From assembly GCA_017474205.1 (NCBI GenBank), contig JAFVID010000096.1, forward strand, positions 1 through 48,629: a DNA stretch of 48,629 nt. The letters run 5' to 3'. A program made the position numbers and the translations under genes. Under the pieces are notes generated by a model. It was not told the DNA's origin and made no database searches. It saw only the letters and a list, made by a program, of their open reading frames with translations. The DNA comes from Clostridia bacterium. Lineage in GTDB: Bacteria > Bacillota > Clostridia > Oscillospirales > Acutalibacteraceae. Below, piece by piece: positions 17,560-25,216 of the stretch. Position 1 is the stretch's first letter. Every line of letters starts with the position of its first letter.

Positions 17560-19413
17560 TTAGTTGGTCATTACAGTTTTGAAGGTTTCTGCATCCATCT
17601 TTTCGTTTTCGAAAAGATATTTTGCAACTTCGTGAAGTTTCATCATATTCTCGGTAAGAATACCTTCCGCCTTTTTGTATGCTTCATCAATTATGCGATT
17701 GATTTCAGCATCAATTTCGGTGGCAATCTTATCGGAATAGGTGGGGGTGGTGTTGAGGTCGCGACCGAGGAAGACCTCTTCGTGAGCGTTACCGTAAACA
17801 ATGGGACCTAACTTTTCGCTCATACCGTATTTCATAACCATCTTTTGTGCAATTTCGGTTGCTCTCTCAATATCGTTAGAAGCACCTGTGCAAATATCGG
17901 ATTGAGTAATCTTTTCTGCGACACGACCGCCCAGGAGGGAACAAATTTGCTCTTCAAGTTCGGTTTTGGATACGTGGCCACGGTCGTCGGCGGGACGATA
18001 CATAGTATATCCGCCTGCCATACCGCGAGGAATAATGGATATTTGATGAACGTCATCTTGGGTGGGTAAGAAGTAGGATACAACTGCGTGACCTGCTTCG
18101 TGATAACTTGTGATGAGTTTATCTTTATCGGAAAGGATGCGAGATTTTTTCTCAACACCCATTACAACCTTAATGGTGGCTTCTTCAATATCGGATTCAA
18201 CAATTGCCTTTTGACCTTTACGAGCGGCAAGGAGTGCAGCTTCGTTAAGAAGGTTTTCGAGGTCAGCACCGGTAAATCCTGCGGTGGTTTGAGCAATGGT
18301 TTTCAGGGATACGTCGGGCCCTAAGGGCTTTCCGCTGGAATGAACCTTAAGGATTTCTTCACGGCCCTTAACGTCGGGATATCCAACAACAACCTGACGG
18401 TCGAAACGACCGGGACGGAGAAGTGCAGGGTCAAGAATATCGGCACGGTTGGTAGCGGCAATAACAATAACGCCTTCGTTGGTGCCAAAACCGTCCATCT
18501 CAACAAGAAGTTGGTTAAGGGTTTGTTCACGTTCATCGTGGCCGCCGCCGAGACCTGTACCTCTTTGACGACCAACGGCATCGATTTCATCTATGAATAT
18601 AATAGCGGGGGAGTTTTTCTTGGCTTGGTCGAATAAATCTCTAACACGGGAAGCACCAACACCAACAAACATTTCAACAAAGTCGGAACCCGAAATAGAG
18701 AAGAAGGGAACACCGGCTTCACCTGCAACCGCCTTTGCGAGTAAGGTTTTACCTGTTCCCGGAGGGCCCACAAGGAGGACACCCTTAGGAATACGAGCGC
18801 CTAAGTCGTTGAATTTTTTGGGATTTTTAAGGAATTCTACAAGTTCAGAAAGTTCTTCCTTTTCTTCATCGGCACCGGCAACGTTTTTGAAGGTAACCTT
18901 TTTCTTCTCGTTATCTTGTTTCTTAAACTTGGCTTTACCGAAGCCCATGGCTTTATCGGCTCCACCCATACCGCCCATTTTACGCATCATTATTACCCAA
19001 AAGAGAATAAGTGCGCCAAAAATGAAGATGGTGGGCAACATACTTACAATCCAACCGCCTTTAGATACGGTGTAGTTGTAGGATATTGTGCCTGCGGCAT
19101 CGGTGTCCGAAACGTTAACGGCATCGAGATTCTTTTCTTTAAGATAATCACCAATGTCGTTGTAGAAAACATCTACGTTGGGGATTTCATAAACCTTTTT
19201 AACCTCTTTGTCGGACTTTTCAAAATATTCAAGTCGTCCGTTAGAAAGGTTAAGAGAGAAGGAGTCGATAGAATCGGTGTAGAATTTTTGAACGATGTCG
19301 GAATATTCTACCTTTTCCTTTTCTTTTGTGGTGTTTGCCACCGTCATAATAAGAGCAATCGTAATAAGAGGGATTGCAATTAAAAGCAGTGTGTTTCTAA
19401 TGTTTTTTTTCAT
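17560..19413 (-). CDS. ftsH: ATP-dependent zinc metalloprotease FtsH
   Basis: 617 aa. Helix 1 (7-25), an extracytoplasmic domain, helix 2 (about 122-142), then the AAA+ module with Walker A GPPGTGKT (216-223), Walker B IIFIDE (271-276) and the second region of homology [18 protein letters not shown]. The protease domain carries HEAGH at 438-442. FtsH hexamers degrade membrane and regulatory proteins. ATG at 19413 is used because GAAAGGAAA precedes it. It follows hpt, giving the classic tilS-hpt-ftsH order. Confidence 0.97.
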   Translation of the reverse strand: MKKNIRNTLLLIAIPLITIALIMTVANTTKEKEKVEYSDIVQKFYTDSIDSFSLNLSNGRLEYFEKSDKEVKKVYEIPNVDVFYNDIGDYLKEKNLDAVNVSDTDAAGTISYNYTVSKGGWIVSMLPTIFIFGALILFWVIMMRKMGGMGGADKAMGFGKAKFKKQDNEKKKVTFKNVAGADEEKEELSELVEFLKNPKKFNDLGARIPKGVLLVGPPGTGKTLLAKAVAGEAGVPFFSISGSDFVEMFVGVGASRVRDLFDQAKKNSPAIIFIDEIDAVGRQRGTGLGGGHDEREQTLNQLLVEMDGFGTNEGVIVIAATNRADILDPALLRPGRFDRQVVVGYPDVKGREEILKVHSSGKPLGPDVSLKTIAQTTAGFTGADLENLLNEAALLAARKGQKAIVESDIEEATIKVVMGVEKKSRILSDKDKLITSYHEAGHAVVSYFLPTQDDVHQISIIPRGMAGGYTMYRPADDRGHVSKTELEEQICSLLGGRVAEKITQSDICTGASNDIERATEIAQKMVMKYGMSEKLGPIVYGNAHEEVFLGRDLNTTPTYSDKIATEIDAEINRIIDEAYKKAEGILTENMMKLHEVAKYLFENEKMDAETFKTVMTN

Positions 19414-19458
19414 TAAATAAATTTCCTTTCCGCTAATACCCGAAAGACAAAACAAAAA

Positions 19459-19989
19459 CTAATCGTCAAGTTTAAGAATGCCTATGTAGGGGAGATTGCG
19501 ATAACGTTCATCGTAATCAAGCCCGTAACCAATAACAAATTCGTTTTCGATTTCAAAGCCGAGATAATCCACCTTAACGGGTTTTTCTCTACGGGCTGCC
19601 TTGTTAAGAAGGGTGCAAATTTTAACACTGGCGGCACCCTTATTCATCATTTCTTCAGATAAATAAGAAAGGGTAAGACCGGTGTCGATAATGTCTTCAA
19701 CAACCAAAACATCCTTACCTTCAACAGGGGGGAAATAACCGTCTCTCATGGTGACCTTACCGCTACTGTAGGAAAGATTTCCGTAACTCGAAAGTCTTAC
19801 GAAATCCACCGTAAGGGGAAGGTCGATTTCTCTCATAAGGTCGGCTGCAAAGGGTAAAGAACCTTTAAGTACAGTCAACAATACAAGATCTTTTCCTTTG
19901 TAATCTTCGGTAACTTGTTTTGCAATTCGGGAAACTGCTTCCTTAATTTGCTCGGTTGTAATCATTACACTTTCAATATGCTCCGCCAT
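19459..19989 (-). CDS. hpt: Hypoxanthine phosphoribosyltransferase
   Basis: 176 aa. The PRPP-binding motif VLVVEDIIDTGLT lies at 95-107, and the LKGSLPFAADL loop at 41-51 matches the family. It salvages hypoxanthine and guanine to IMP and GMP. GGAGG in the end of tilS serves as ribosome site; the gap to tilS is three bases. In Bacillus-type relatives the protein also interacts with TilS and FtsH promoters, but that is not shown here. Confidence 0.93.
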   Translation of the reverse strand: MAEHIESVMITTEQIKEAVSRIAKQVTEDYKGKDLVLLTVLKGSLPFAADLMREIDLPLTVDFVRLSSYGNLSYSSGKVTMRDGYFPPVEGKDVLVVEDIIDTGLTLSYLSEEMMNKGAASVKICTLLNKAARREKPVKVDYLGFEIENEFVIGYGLDYDERYRNLPYIGILKLDD

Positions 19990-19992
19990 TTT

Positions 19993-21357
19993 CTATTCCT
20001 CCGCATGGGATATTTCTATCTCTATAATTTTTTTTGTATCTTGGTTAACAGAGACCCGCTTGTTTACCCCAAATCCCTCAACAAAAACCACGCCCGAATT
20101 ATCGCAAATGACAACTCGTTTTTGGCGGTCAGCGGGGGATATCCCCTCTTCATTAAAAAGTTTTTTAAGGGATTTTGTAACCTTACGGTTTACAAGGGTG
20201 ATTTTATCCCCTTCGCGACGATTACGAATGACCAAATCACCTTGTATTTTATCACAATCGATTAAATTATATGATAACATATTGTAAACTTTTTTGCAAT
20301 AATTATCTTGCCCTAAATGGCCCTCTTTTAACACGATTTTCTTACCTAAAACAGTGTTTTCGCCAATGACTGCATCAATTTCAATCTTTTGCCAATTATC
20401 ATCTGTATTTTCGGGAGAATTTTTCTCGAATTTTAAGGATTTACCGTCACAAATTGCAAACACGTCTCCGGGCAAATTGACCTTGCCGGTGGCAGATAAG
20501 ATATCCTTAATCATATCGATATGATTATTTTCGGGGCGTGCCGTTGCATCTCTTGAAATAGATACAATCACCCTGTTTAGAATAGCGGGATGAAGACCTT
20601 TTAATTTTTGCGCTGAATAGATATTATCTGCTATTTTGCATTTTTCAATTTCAATATCAGCAAGGGATGATAAATATTCATTATCGGTATCTAAAGCACT
20701 AAACATCCTCAAAGCCGATTTGTAGAAGGAGGGGTTTGTTTCCTTGAAATAGGGGAGAATGTTATGCCTTATCTGGTTCCTACGGTATAGGTCGGTAAGA
20801 TTTGAACTATCGGTAACGTATTCAAAGCCCTTGTTCTCACAGTAAGCAAGAATATCTTCCTTTGAAATATCTATTAAGGGACGAATAATGTTATCCCTCT
20901 TTGCCGAAATTGAGCAAAGCCCGTTGAGAGTGGTTCCTCTTATGATATTCATAATCAGGGTTTCAATTCTATCATCCAAATTATGAGCGGTGGCAATAAG
21001 GGTGTCGCTATCTATTATAGAATTGAAAAATTCATAACGAATACGGCGACCGCATTCTTCGCATCCTTCGCCACTTTTTTTGCATTCGGCGTGGATATCC
21101 ACCCTTTTAATTTCAAGGGGTACATTTAAGGATTTACAAAGTTCTTTTACAAATAATTCATCACGGTCGGATTCCTCACCGCGCAGGCAGTGATTAAGGT
21201 GGGCGGCACGGATATTAAGACCAAAATCTTCCCGATAACGACAAAGCAGGCGAAGCATCAAAACCGAATCTGCTCCGCCGGAAAGGGCAACCAACACCGA
21301 ACTATTTGGTGTTAACATACCGTGCTTTTCTATTGTATGTAAAAACTTTGAATACAT
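19993..21357 (-). CDS. tilS: tRNA(Ile)-lysidine synthase
   Basis: 454 aa. The N-type ATP pyrophosphatase PP-loop SGGADS lies at 26-31; further family segments are HLNHCLRG, ECGRRIRYEFF, ATAHNLDDRIETLIMNIIRGT and the RRNQIRHNILP motif. A C-terminal TilS-C domain (about 380-450) contains RREGDKITL. The enzyme converts the wobble C of tRNA-Ile(CAU) to lysidine so that it reads AUA. The 21 bases before the ATG are all A/T and no Shine-Dalgarno-like sequence is visible, which is unusual for this window. Confidence 0.94.
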   Translation of the reverse strand: MYSKFLHTIEKHGMLTPNSSVLVALSGGADSVLMLRLLCRYREDFGLNIRAAHLNHCLRGEESDRDELFVKELCKSLNVPLEIKRVDIHAECKKSGEGCEECGRRIRYEFFNSIIDSDTLIATAHNLDDRIETLIMNIIRGTTLNGLCSISAKRDNIIRPLIDISKEDILAYCENKGFEYVTDSSNLTDLYRRNQIRHNILPYFKETNPSFYKSALRMFSALDTDNEYLSSLADIEIEKCKIADNIYSAQKLKGLHPAILNRVIVSISRDATARPENNHIDMIKDILSATGKVNLPGDVFAICDGKSLKFEKNSPENTDDNWQKIEIDAVIGENTVLGKKIVLKEGHLGQDNYCKKVYNMLSYNLIDCDKIQGDLVIRNRREGDKITLVNRKVTKSLKKLFNEEGISPADRQKRVVICDNSGVVFVEGFGVNKRVSVNQDTKKIIEIEISHAEE

Positions 21358-21378
21358 AATAATTTATAAATAAATATT

Positions 21379-22755
21379 TTAATAATCGTCTCTTTCGGGT
21401 GGTTCTCCCGCGGTAAAACGGGCAAGATTTTCCGCCCAGTGAAGATATGCAATACCTGTTTCACCGTGACGGTTTTTGGCAACGATACATTGTGCTTCGT
21501 GAACCGATGCTTCTACCGTTTCGCCTGTGAGTTCATACATTTGAGGACGGTGAAGAAGTAAAACGATGTCGGCATCCTGCTCAATAGAACCTGAATCACG
21601 AAGGTCGGAAAGTTGCGGAACGTGGGAACGTCCGCGTTTATCGCTTTCACGGGATAACTGAGAACAAATAACAACGGGGATATTAAGTTCCTTTGCCATA
21701 ATTTTAAGTTCACGGGTCATTTTAGAAACCTCGTTAACACGGCTGTCGGAACTTTTTCCCGCAGGGGCGTTAAGAAGTTGTAAATAGTCAATGAATACAA
21801 TATCGGGACGATTTCTGCGAAGTTTAGATTTAATTTGAGATACGGTGGTAACAGCAGTTTCATCTACATAAAAATCGGTGTTAAATAGTTCAGTAGATGC
21901 GGTAACGATTCTATCCCACTCATCATTTTTCAGGTTGCCAAAACGGAGTTTCTTAACATCAACCGCCGCCTCTGCCGATAGAATTCTTTGTGCTAATTGG
22001 TCGTTAGACATTTCAAGAGCGAAGAATGCAACGCGACGTTTGGATGTAATGGCAACGTTTCGTGCCATACCAAGGGTAAGTGATGTTTTACCAACACCGG
22101 GACGGGCGCCAATAACAACAAGGTCGGATTTGTGGAATCCGCTAATAAATTTATCAATGGTGGAAATACCGGTGGGGATACCCTTCATCTCTTTTTGAGT
22201 TTCGGGATTATCAAGTTTATTAAGACGGTCGAGGGTTTCGGTTTTGAGAACGTCCCCTAACTTTACAAGTCCGGAGGAGTCATTACCCTGACGGATTTCG
22301 TATATTTTTTGTTCTGCCGCCTCAATAAGTTTTTCGGCAGGGAGGGATGCATCCTTCGCGGTAGATACAATGGTTTGTCCCGCAGAAATAAGGGCACGAA
22401 GATAATGTTTTTCGGTAACAACGTCGGCATAAGCCCCAACGTTACCCACCGAGGGTACAATAGCAGCTAAGTTTGCAAGATATTCTTTACCCCCTGCCGC
22501 TTCTTCGTTGCCTTCGGAGCGGAGTTGTTCGAGGAGGGTTATGGGGTCAATATCCTTTGAAAAGGTGGACATTGTTTGCATGGCGCCAAAAAGCACCTTG
22601 TGTTGGGGAAGATAAAAATAGTTAGGGGAAAGCTGTGACACCTTTTCATTATTTATGCAGGAGGGCTCAAGCAAAATAGCCCCTAAAACCGATTGCTCGG
22701 CTTCGAGACTGTGAGGCATATTAAGCCCGTCAAAATTTTCAATGTAATCTGCCAT
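21379..22755 (-). CDS. dnaB: Replicative DNA helicase DnaB
   Basis: 458 aa. An N-terminal primase-interacting domain (about 15-120, starting PHSLEAEQSVLGA) is followed by a linker and a RecA-like core with Walker A GARPGVGKT (216-224) and Walker B IVFIDYLQLL; SRESDKRGRSHVPQLSDLRDSG in two adjacent stretches is the usual H3/H4 region. Unwinds DNA at the fork as a hexamer. GAGGGG precedes the ATG. Located 38 bases after an XRE regulator gene and before tilS. Confidence 0.96.
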   Translation of the reverse strand: MADYIENFDGLNMPHSLEAEQSVLGAILLEPSCINNEKVSQLSPNYFYLPQHKVLFGAMQTMSTFSKDIDPITLLEQLRSEGNEEAAGGKEYLANLAAIVPSVGNVGAYADVVTEKHYLRALISAGQTIVSTAKDASLPAEKLIEAAEQKIYEIRQGNDSSGLVKLGDVLKTETLDRLNKLDNPETQKEMKGIPTGISTIDKFISGFHKSDLVVIGARPGVGKTSLTLGMARNVAITSKRRVAFFALEMSNDQLAQRILSAEAAVDVKKLRFGNLKNDEWDRIVTASTELFNTDFYVDETAVTTVSQIKSKLRRNRPDIVFIDYLQLLNAPAGKSSDSRVNEVSKMTRELKIMAKELNIPVVICSQLSRESDKRGRSHVPQLSDLRDSGSIEQDADIVLLLHRPQMYELTGETVEASVHEAQCIVAKNRHGETGIAYLHWAENLARFTAGEPPERDDY

Positions 22756-22793
22756 ACAATTTTCCCCTCATAATAAAATAAATCAATTAAATT

Positions 22794-23426
22794 TTATGAT
22801 ATCTTTTCTTCTGCTTTGTTTAATAGTTCAACCAAATGGTCGAATTTTTCTCCATAAAGGGCAGAAAGTTCTCTTTTAGTAACGGTTAAAGCACCCTTAT
22901 CAAAAACGGGTTCAAGTTCTTCTGATTCATCCCAACCCGAAAGAGCACAACGGATTTCGGCTTCGGAAACCTGCATTTTAGCATCCGCCATAGCACGATA
23001 GGTGTGTTTAGGAAGATTGAAAATACCATCCCCCGAATTATTACCCGAAAAATAAACGAGTCGGAATATTCTATAAATAGCTATGTTAATGAAGTCAGCA
23101 ATTTCCTTTGAAACCGATTCATTGTTGCAATGTTCCACAAGGTCGAACATTATTTCAAGGGAATCGTAAATACTTTGGATTTTGGATGAATTTTCAAGGG
23201 TTTTTGTCTCTTGAAAAGTAGGAACTGCATGACCTAAAATTTGGTCGCAGGTAACGTCGTAAAAATCTGATATTTTAATCAAAAAATCCAAATTACATTC
23301 ACGAAGACCGTTTTCGTAGTGGGAAAGGAGTGATTGAGAAATCCCTAATGCTTTTGCCGCCTGCTTTTGGGTTAAACCCTTGGCTTTTCTAAGCTCGGTA
23401 ATGGCGGCAGGAAAGGAGTTTTTCAT
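22794..23426 (-). CDS. XRE-family helix-turn-helix regulator
   Basis: 210 aa. Residues 6-62 are a Cro/CI-type HTH (LRKAKGLTQKQAAKALGISQSLLSHYENG), the rest is a helical domain of unknown type with an acidic patch near 165-175. It heads the dnaB operon and is read divergently from a histidine phosphatase gene through a shared -10 element, so autoregulation and coupled control of both sides are plausible. Target unknown. Confidence 0.85.
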   Translation of the reverse strand: MKNSFPAAITELRKAKGLTQKQAAKALGISQSLLSHYENGLRECNLDFLIKISDFYDVTCDQILGHAVPTFQETKTLENSSKIQSIYDSLEIMFDLVEHCNNESVSKEIADFINIAIYRIFRLVYFSGNNSGDGIFNLPKHTYRAMADAKMQVSEAEIRCALSGWDESEELEPVFDKGALTVTKRELSALYGEKFDHLVELLNKAEEKIS

Positions 23427-23453
23427 AAATTTTTATCCTTTCGGTAAATATAC

Positions 23454-23482
23454 TTGAATTTATACCCACAATACATTATAAT
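23454..23482 (+). promoter_or_regulatory. Promoter for the histidine phosphatase gene
   Basis: TTGAAT (23454-23459), 17-base spacer, TATAAT (23477-23482). The -10 lies in the palindrome ATTATAAT (23475-23482), which also serves the opposing promoter. Confidence 0.65.
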
Positions 23483-23503
23483 ACCCTTAAAGGATTTTGT
23501 AAA
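23475..23503 (-). promoter_or_regulatory. Promoter for the XRE-dnaB operon
   Basis: Read on the minus strand: TTTACA (23503-23498), 17-base spacer, TATAAT (23480-23475). Near-consensus. It shares the palindromic -10 with the + strand promoter, so the two cannot be occupied together. Confidence 0.75.
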
Positions 23504-23518
23504 GAGGTATTTTTATTT

Positions 23519-24118
23519 ATGAAAAGTTATATTATATATCTTATCCGCCACGGAAAATGCACCAAGGATGACGATGTAGTTTATTACGGAAAAACCGACG
23601 TATCCCTTACCGAAGAGGGTAAAGAATTGCTTCGTGAAAGAAGGGCAGAGGAGGAATATCCCGACGTAGACGTTATCTACACAAGCCCTATGAAAAGATG
23701 CACCGAAACCTTAGATATTCTTTATCCCGATAGAGAATATGTAACGGTAGAAAACCTTAAGGAATGCGATTTTGGCGATTTCGACGGCAAAAGCAGTAGC
23801 GAACTTATGGAAAACGAAGATTTCCACGAATGGTTAAGGGGAAAAAACCCTCCCAACGGCGAAACTACCCAGGATTTCGTTAAACGTAGCGTGGTTGCCT
23901 TCGCCCAGATAGTTGAAGATATTATGAAAAAGGGCGAACAACGTGCCGTTATTTGTACCCACGGTGGTAACATAATGGGCATTCTCTCGGTTTGCGGTAT
24001 CCCCGAAGCCCCATTTAGCAACTGGACCTGTGATAACGGTGGCGGATACACCCTTCGAATCACCCCATCAATTTGGATGCGTGGCTACAAAGCCGAAGTA
24101 ATCGAGAAGATACTTTAA
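23519..24118 (+). CDS. Histidine phosphatase (phosphoglycerate mutase-like) family protein
   Basis: 199 aa. The RHG motif at 10-12 carries the phospho-acceptor His11; Arg60 in SPMKR, Glu82 in ECDFGDFDG and His148 in CTHGGN complete the active site. Family members include cofactor-dependent phosphoglycerate mutases, CobC and broad-range phosphatases; length and the ECDFGDFDG segment favour a phosphatase. AGAGG lies about 11 bases before the ATG. Divergent from the XRE gene. Substrate unknown. Confidence 0.85.
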   Translation: MKSYIIYLIRHGKCTKDDDVVYYGKTDVSLTEEGKELLRERRAEEEYPDVDVIYTSPMKRCTETLDILYPDREYVTVENLKECDFGDFDGKSSSELMENEDFHEWLRGKNPPNGETTQDFVKRSVVAFAQIVEDIMKKGEQRAVICTHGGNIMGILSVCGIPEAPFSNWTCDNGGGYTLRITPSIWMRGYKAEVIEKIL

Positions 24119-24125
24119 TAATATA

Positions 24126-24160
24126 AAATTCCCACTAACTGATATAGTTAGTGGGAATTT
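24126..24160. terminator. Bidirectional terminator between phosphatase and leader-A gene
   Basis: AAATTCCCACTAACT (24126-24140) and AGTTAGTGGGAATTT (24146-24160) form a perfect 15-bp stem with a GATAT loop. On the minus strand it is followed by a T-rich run, so it ends the 24165-24956 gene; on + it ends the phosphatase gene. The 13-mer ACTAACTGATATA inside it recurs at 41798-41810. Confidence 0.8.
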
Positions 24161-24164
24161 GTAG

Positions 24165-24956
24165 TTATGGATTTTTCTTTAAGTAATAAGTGGTAGTACT
24201 TCCTCTTACGTGGTATATGCCATCATCGGACCACCATTCTTCTCCTGGGGTTTCCACAATTGGTTTGCTCCAATCAATCTGGTCATATAATGCAAAATAA
24301 CGAGTTTTAAGTTTATATGTATCAGAAATTTTTAATATTAGGTATCCTTTATCATTGTATATCCTATCCACTATTGCCATTGTTTCGTTACCGTCGTAAA
24401 TTATAGTATCATTGTTTACAATTCTATAATTTGCCTCAACCGAACTTTTTTTGATAGTTCCACCAACCATAAGTGGGCTGTATATTATTCCATCTTCAAA
24501 TAAGTAATGCGAACGTCCACCAAAAGAACTTTGGAATACAGTTGGAGTGTTGTCGTCAATTTGATAACCGGCAATTTCTAACCATGCTGTTTTGTTGTAA
24601 TTATTTATGAATCCGTATTTTGAAGCGTTGAAGAAACTAGGGTCTTCTGCACCACATCTGGCACATATTCCTTTTTGGTAAGAGTGACCAAGATTAGTTC
24701 CTTCGGTTAGTTCGCATGTAGAGCATATCTTCGGTCTATCACAGGTTGCTTCAAGCCAACTGTGGTTTAAAGCATTTCCTTGCGTTGCTCCACAAGAAGT
24801 ACATGTTGAAGGTAGTTCACAAGTTGCTTCAGACCAAATATGTGTATGACGATTGATTTTTGCCGTTTGCATACCTATAAATAGGACAGTTCCAACAACC
24901 GCAATTGCAAAAAATATAAGTGAGTTTTTTCGTTTGGCGTTTGGTTTGGGTATCAT
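24165..24956 (-). CDS. Membrane-anchored protein with repeated HxW/CxxC motifs
   Basis: 263 aa. One membrane helix (12-30) is followed by three related units: residues 37-60 (HTHIWSEATC, then Cys52 and Cys55), 65-88 (HSWLEATC, then Cys78 and Cys81) and a short third, 91-102 (HSYQKGICARCG). Such H-W-ATC-P-C-CG units occur in surface proteins of gut Firmicutes and look like small metal-binding modules. Residues 110-263 are beta-rich and unrecognised. ATG at 24956 is chosen for GGAGG (24964-24968) seven bases upstream. That ribosome site lies directly after the T-run of the leader-A terminator, so expression needs read-through. Its ten proline codons are six CCA, two CCT, one CCC and one CCG, unlike the CCC preference of neighbours, which suggests transfer. 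Function unknown. Confidence 0.7.
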   Translation of the reverse strand: MIPKPNAKRKNSLIFFAIAVVGTVLFIGMQTAKINRHTHIWSEATCELPSTCTSCGATQGNALNHSWLEATCDRPKICSTCELTEGTNLGHSYQKGICARCGAEDPSFFNASKYGFINNYNKTAWLEIAGYQIDDNTPTVFQSSFGGRSHYLFEDGIIYSPLMVGGTIKKSSVEANYRIVNNDTIIYDGNETMAIVDRIYNDKGYLILKISDTYKLKTRYFALYDQIDWSKPIVETPGEEWWSDDGIYHVRGSTTTYYLKKNP

Positions 24957-24968
24957 TTTTCTTCCTCC

Positions 24969-25140
24969 AAAAATAAAAAAGTGTGTGCAACATAAAGTCG
25001 CACACACCGAAAAATGCACGACTCTACGTTGTCGCCAAACAAACTTATTTACGCAAACCAAAGTATGCACAAAAAGAGTATGCATTTTTACCAATATAAA
25101 AATGCTACTTTGATTTGCAAAATATTAAGTTCGTTTGGCA
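24969..25140 (-). ncRNA. Structured leader RNA, element A (candidate attenuator or riboswitch-like)
   Basis: Read 5' to 3' on the minus strand from about 25140. P1: 25139-25126 with 25047-25034, 14 bp with one G-U. P2: 25118-25106 with 25065-25053, 13 bp with one U-G. P3: GCAUUUUUA (25105-25097), loop UAUUGG, UAAAAAUGC (25090-25082). A core strand with ACUCU follows. Then comes AGAGU (25025-25021) and GCAUUUUU (25017-25010), which can pair with the core instead of P3. Last is an intrinsic terminator: GUGUGUGC (25007-25000), 11-base loop, GCACACAC (24988-24981), then UUUUUUAUUUUU. The ribosome site of the downstream gene abuts the T-run. A second copy with the same architecture lies at 42508-42684. 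I do not recognise it as a known riboswitch. Confidence 0.75.
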
Positions 25141-25145
25141 TATTT

Positions 25146-25174
25146 AGTTTATCACAAATTGAAAAATAAATCAA
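25146..25174 (-). promoter_or_regulatory. Promoter of leader element A
   Basis: Minus strand: TTGATT (25174-25169), 17-base spacer, TAAACT (25151-25146) with an extended -10 TG. The start expected about seven bases on, near 25139, coincides with the 5' end of helix P1. Confidence 0.65.
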
Positions 25175-25177
25175 GAA

Positions 25178-25209
25178 AAAACGACAGAGTTTTTACACTC
25201 TGTCGTTTT
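25178..25209 (-). terminator. Terminator of the polC operon
   Basis: AAAACGACAGAGT (25178-25190) pairs with ACTCTGTCGTTTT (25197-25209), a perfect 13-bp stem with a 6-base loop; on the minus strand it runs into TTTTTTCTTGATTT. It ends eight bases after the polC stop and separates polC from the leader-A promoter. Confidence 0.88.
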
Positions 25210-25216
25210 ACTATTG

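Noticed and set aside
24165-24956. Type III toxin-antitoxin locus (structured RNA, terminator, toxin)
   Set aside because: The layout is similar, but the RNA has no tandem repeats and the protein is a membrane protein unlike ToxN-type RNases.
24969-25140. Element A as T-box, 6S RNA or a standard riboswitch
   Set aside because: No T-box AGGGUGG motif, no 6S central bubble with matching arms at both ends, and no consensus of the riboswitch classes I can recall. A database search is still needed.
24969-25140. Elements A and B as transposon terminal repeats or MITEs
   Set aside because: The mismatch pattern favours an RNA read on one strand, the promoter and terminator fit a transcript, and no target-site duplications are seen; cassette mobility by another route remains open.
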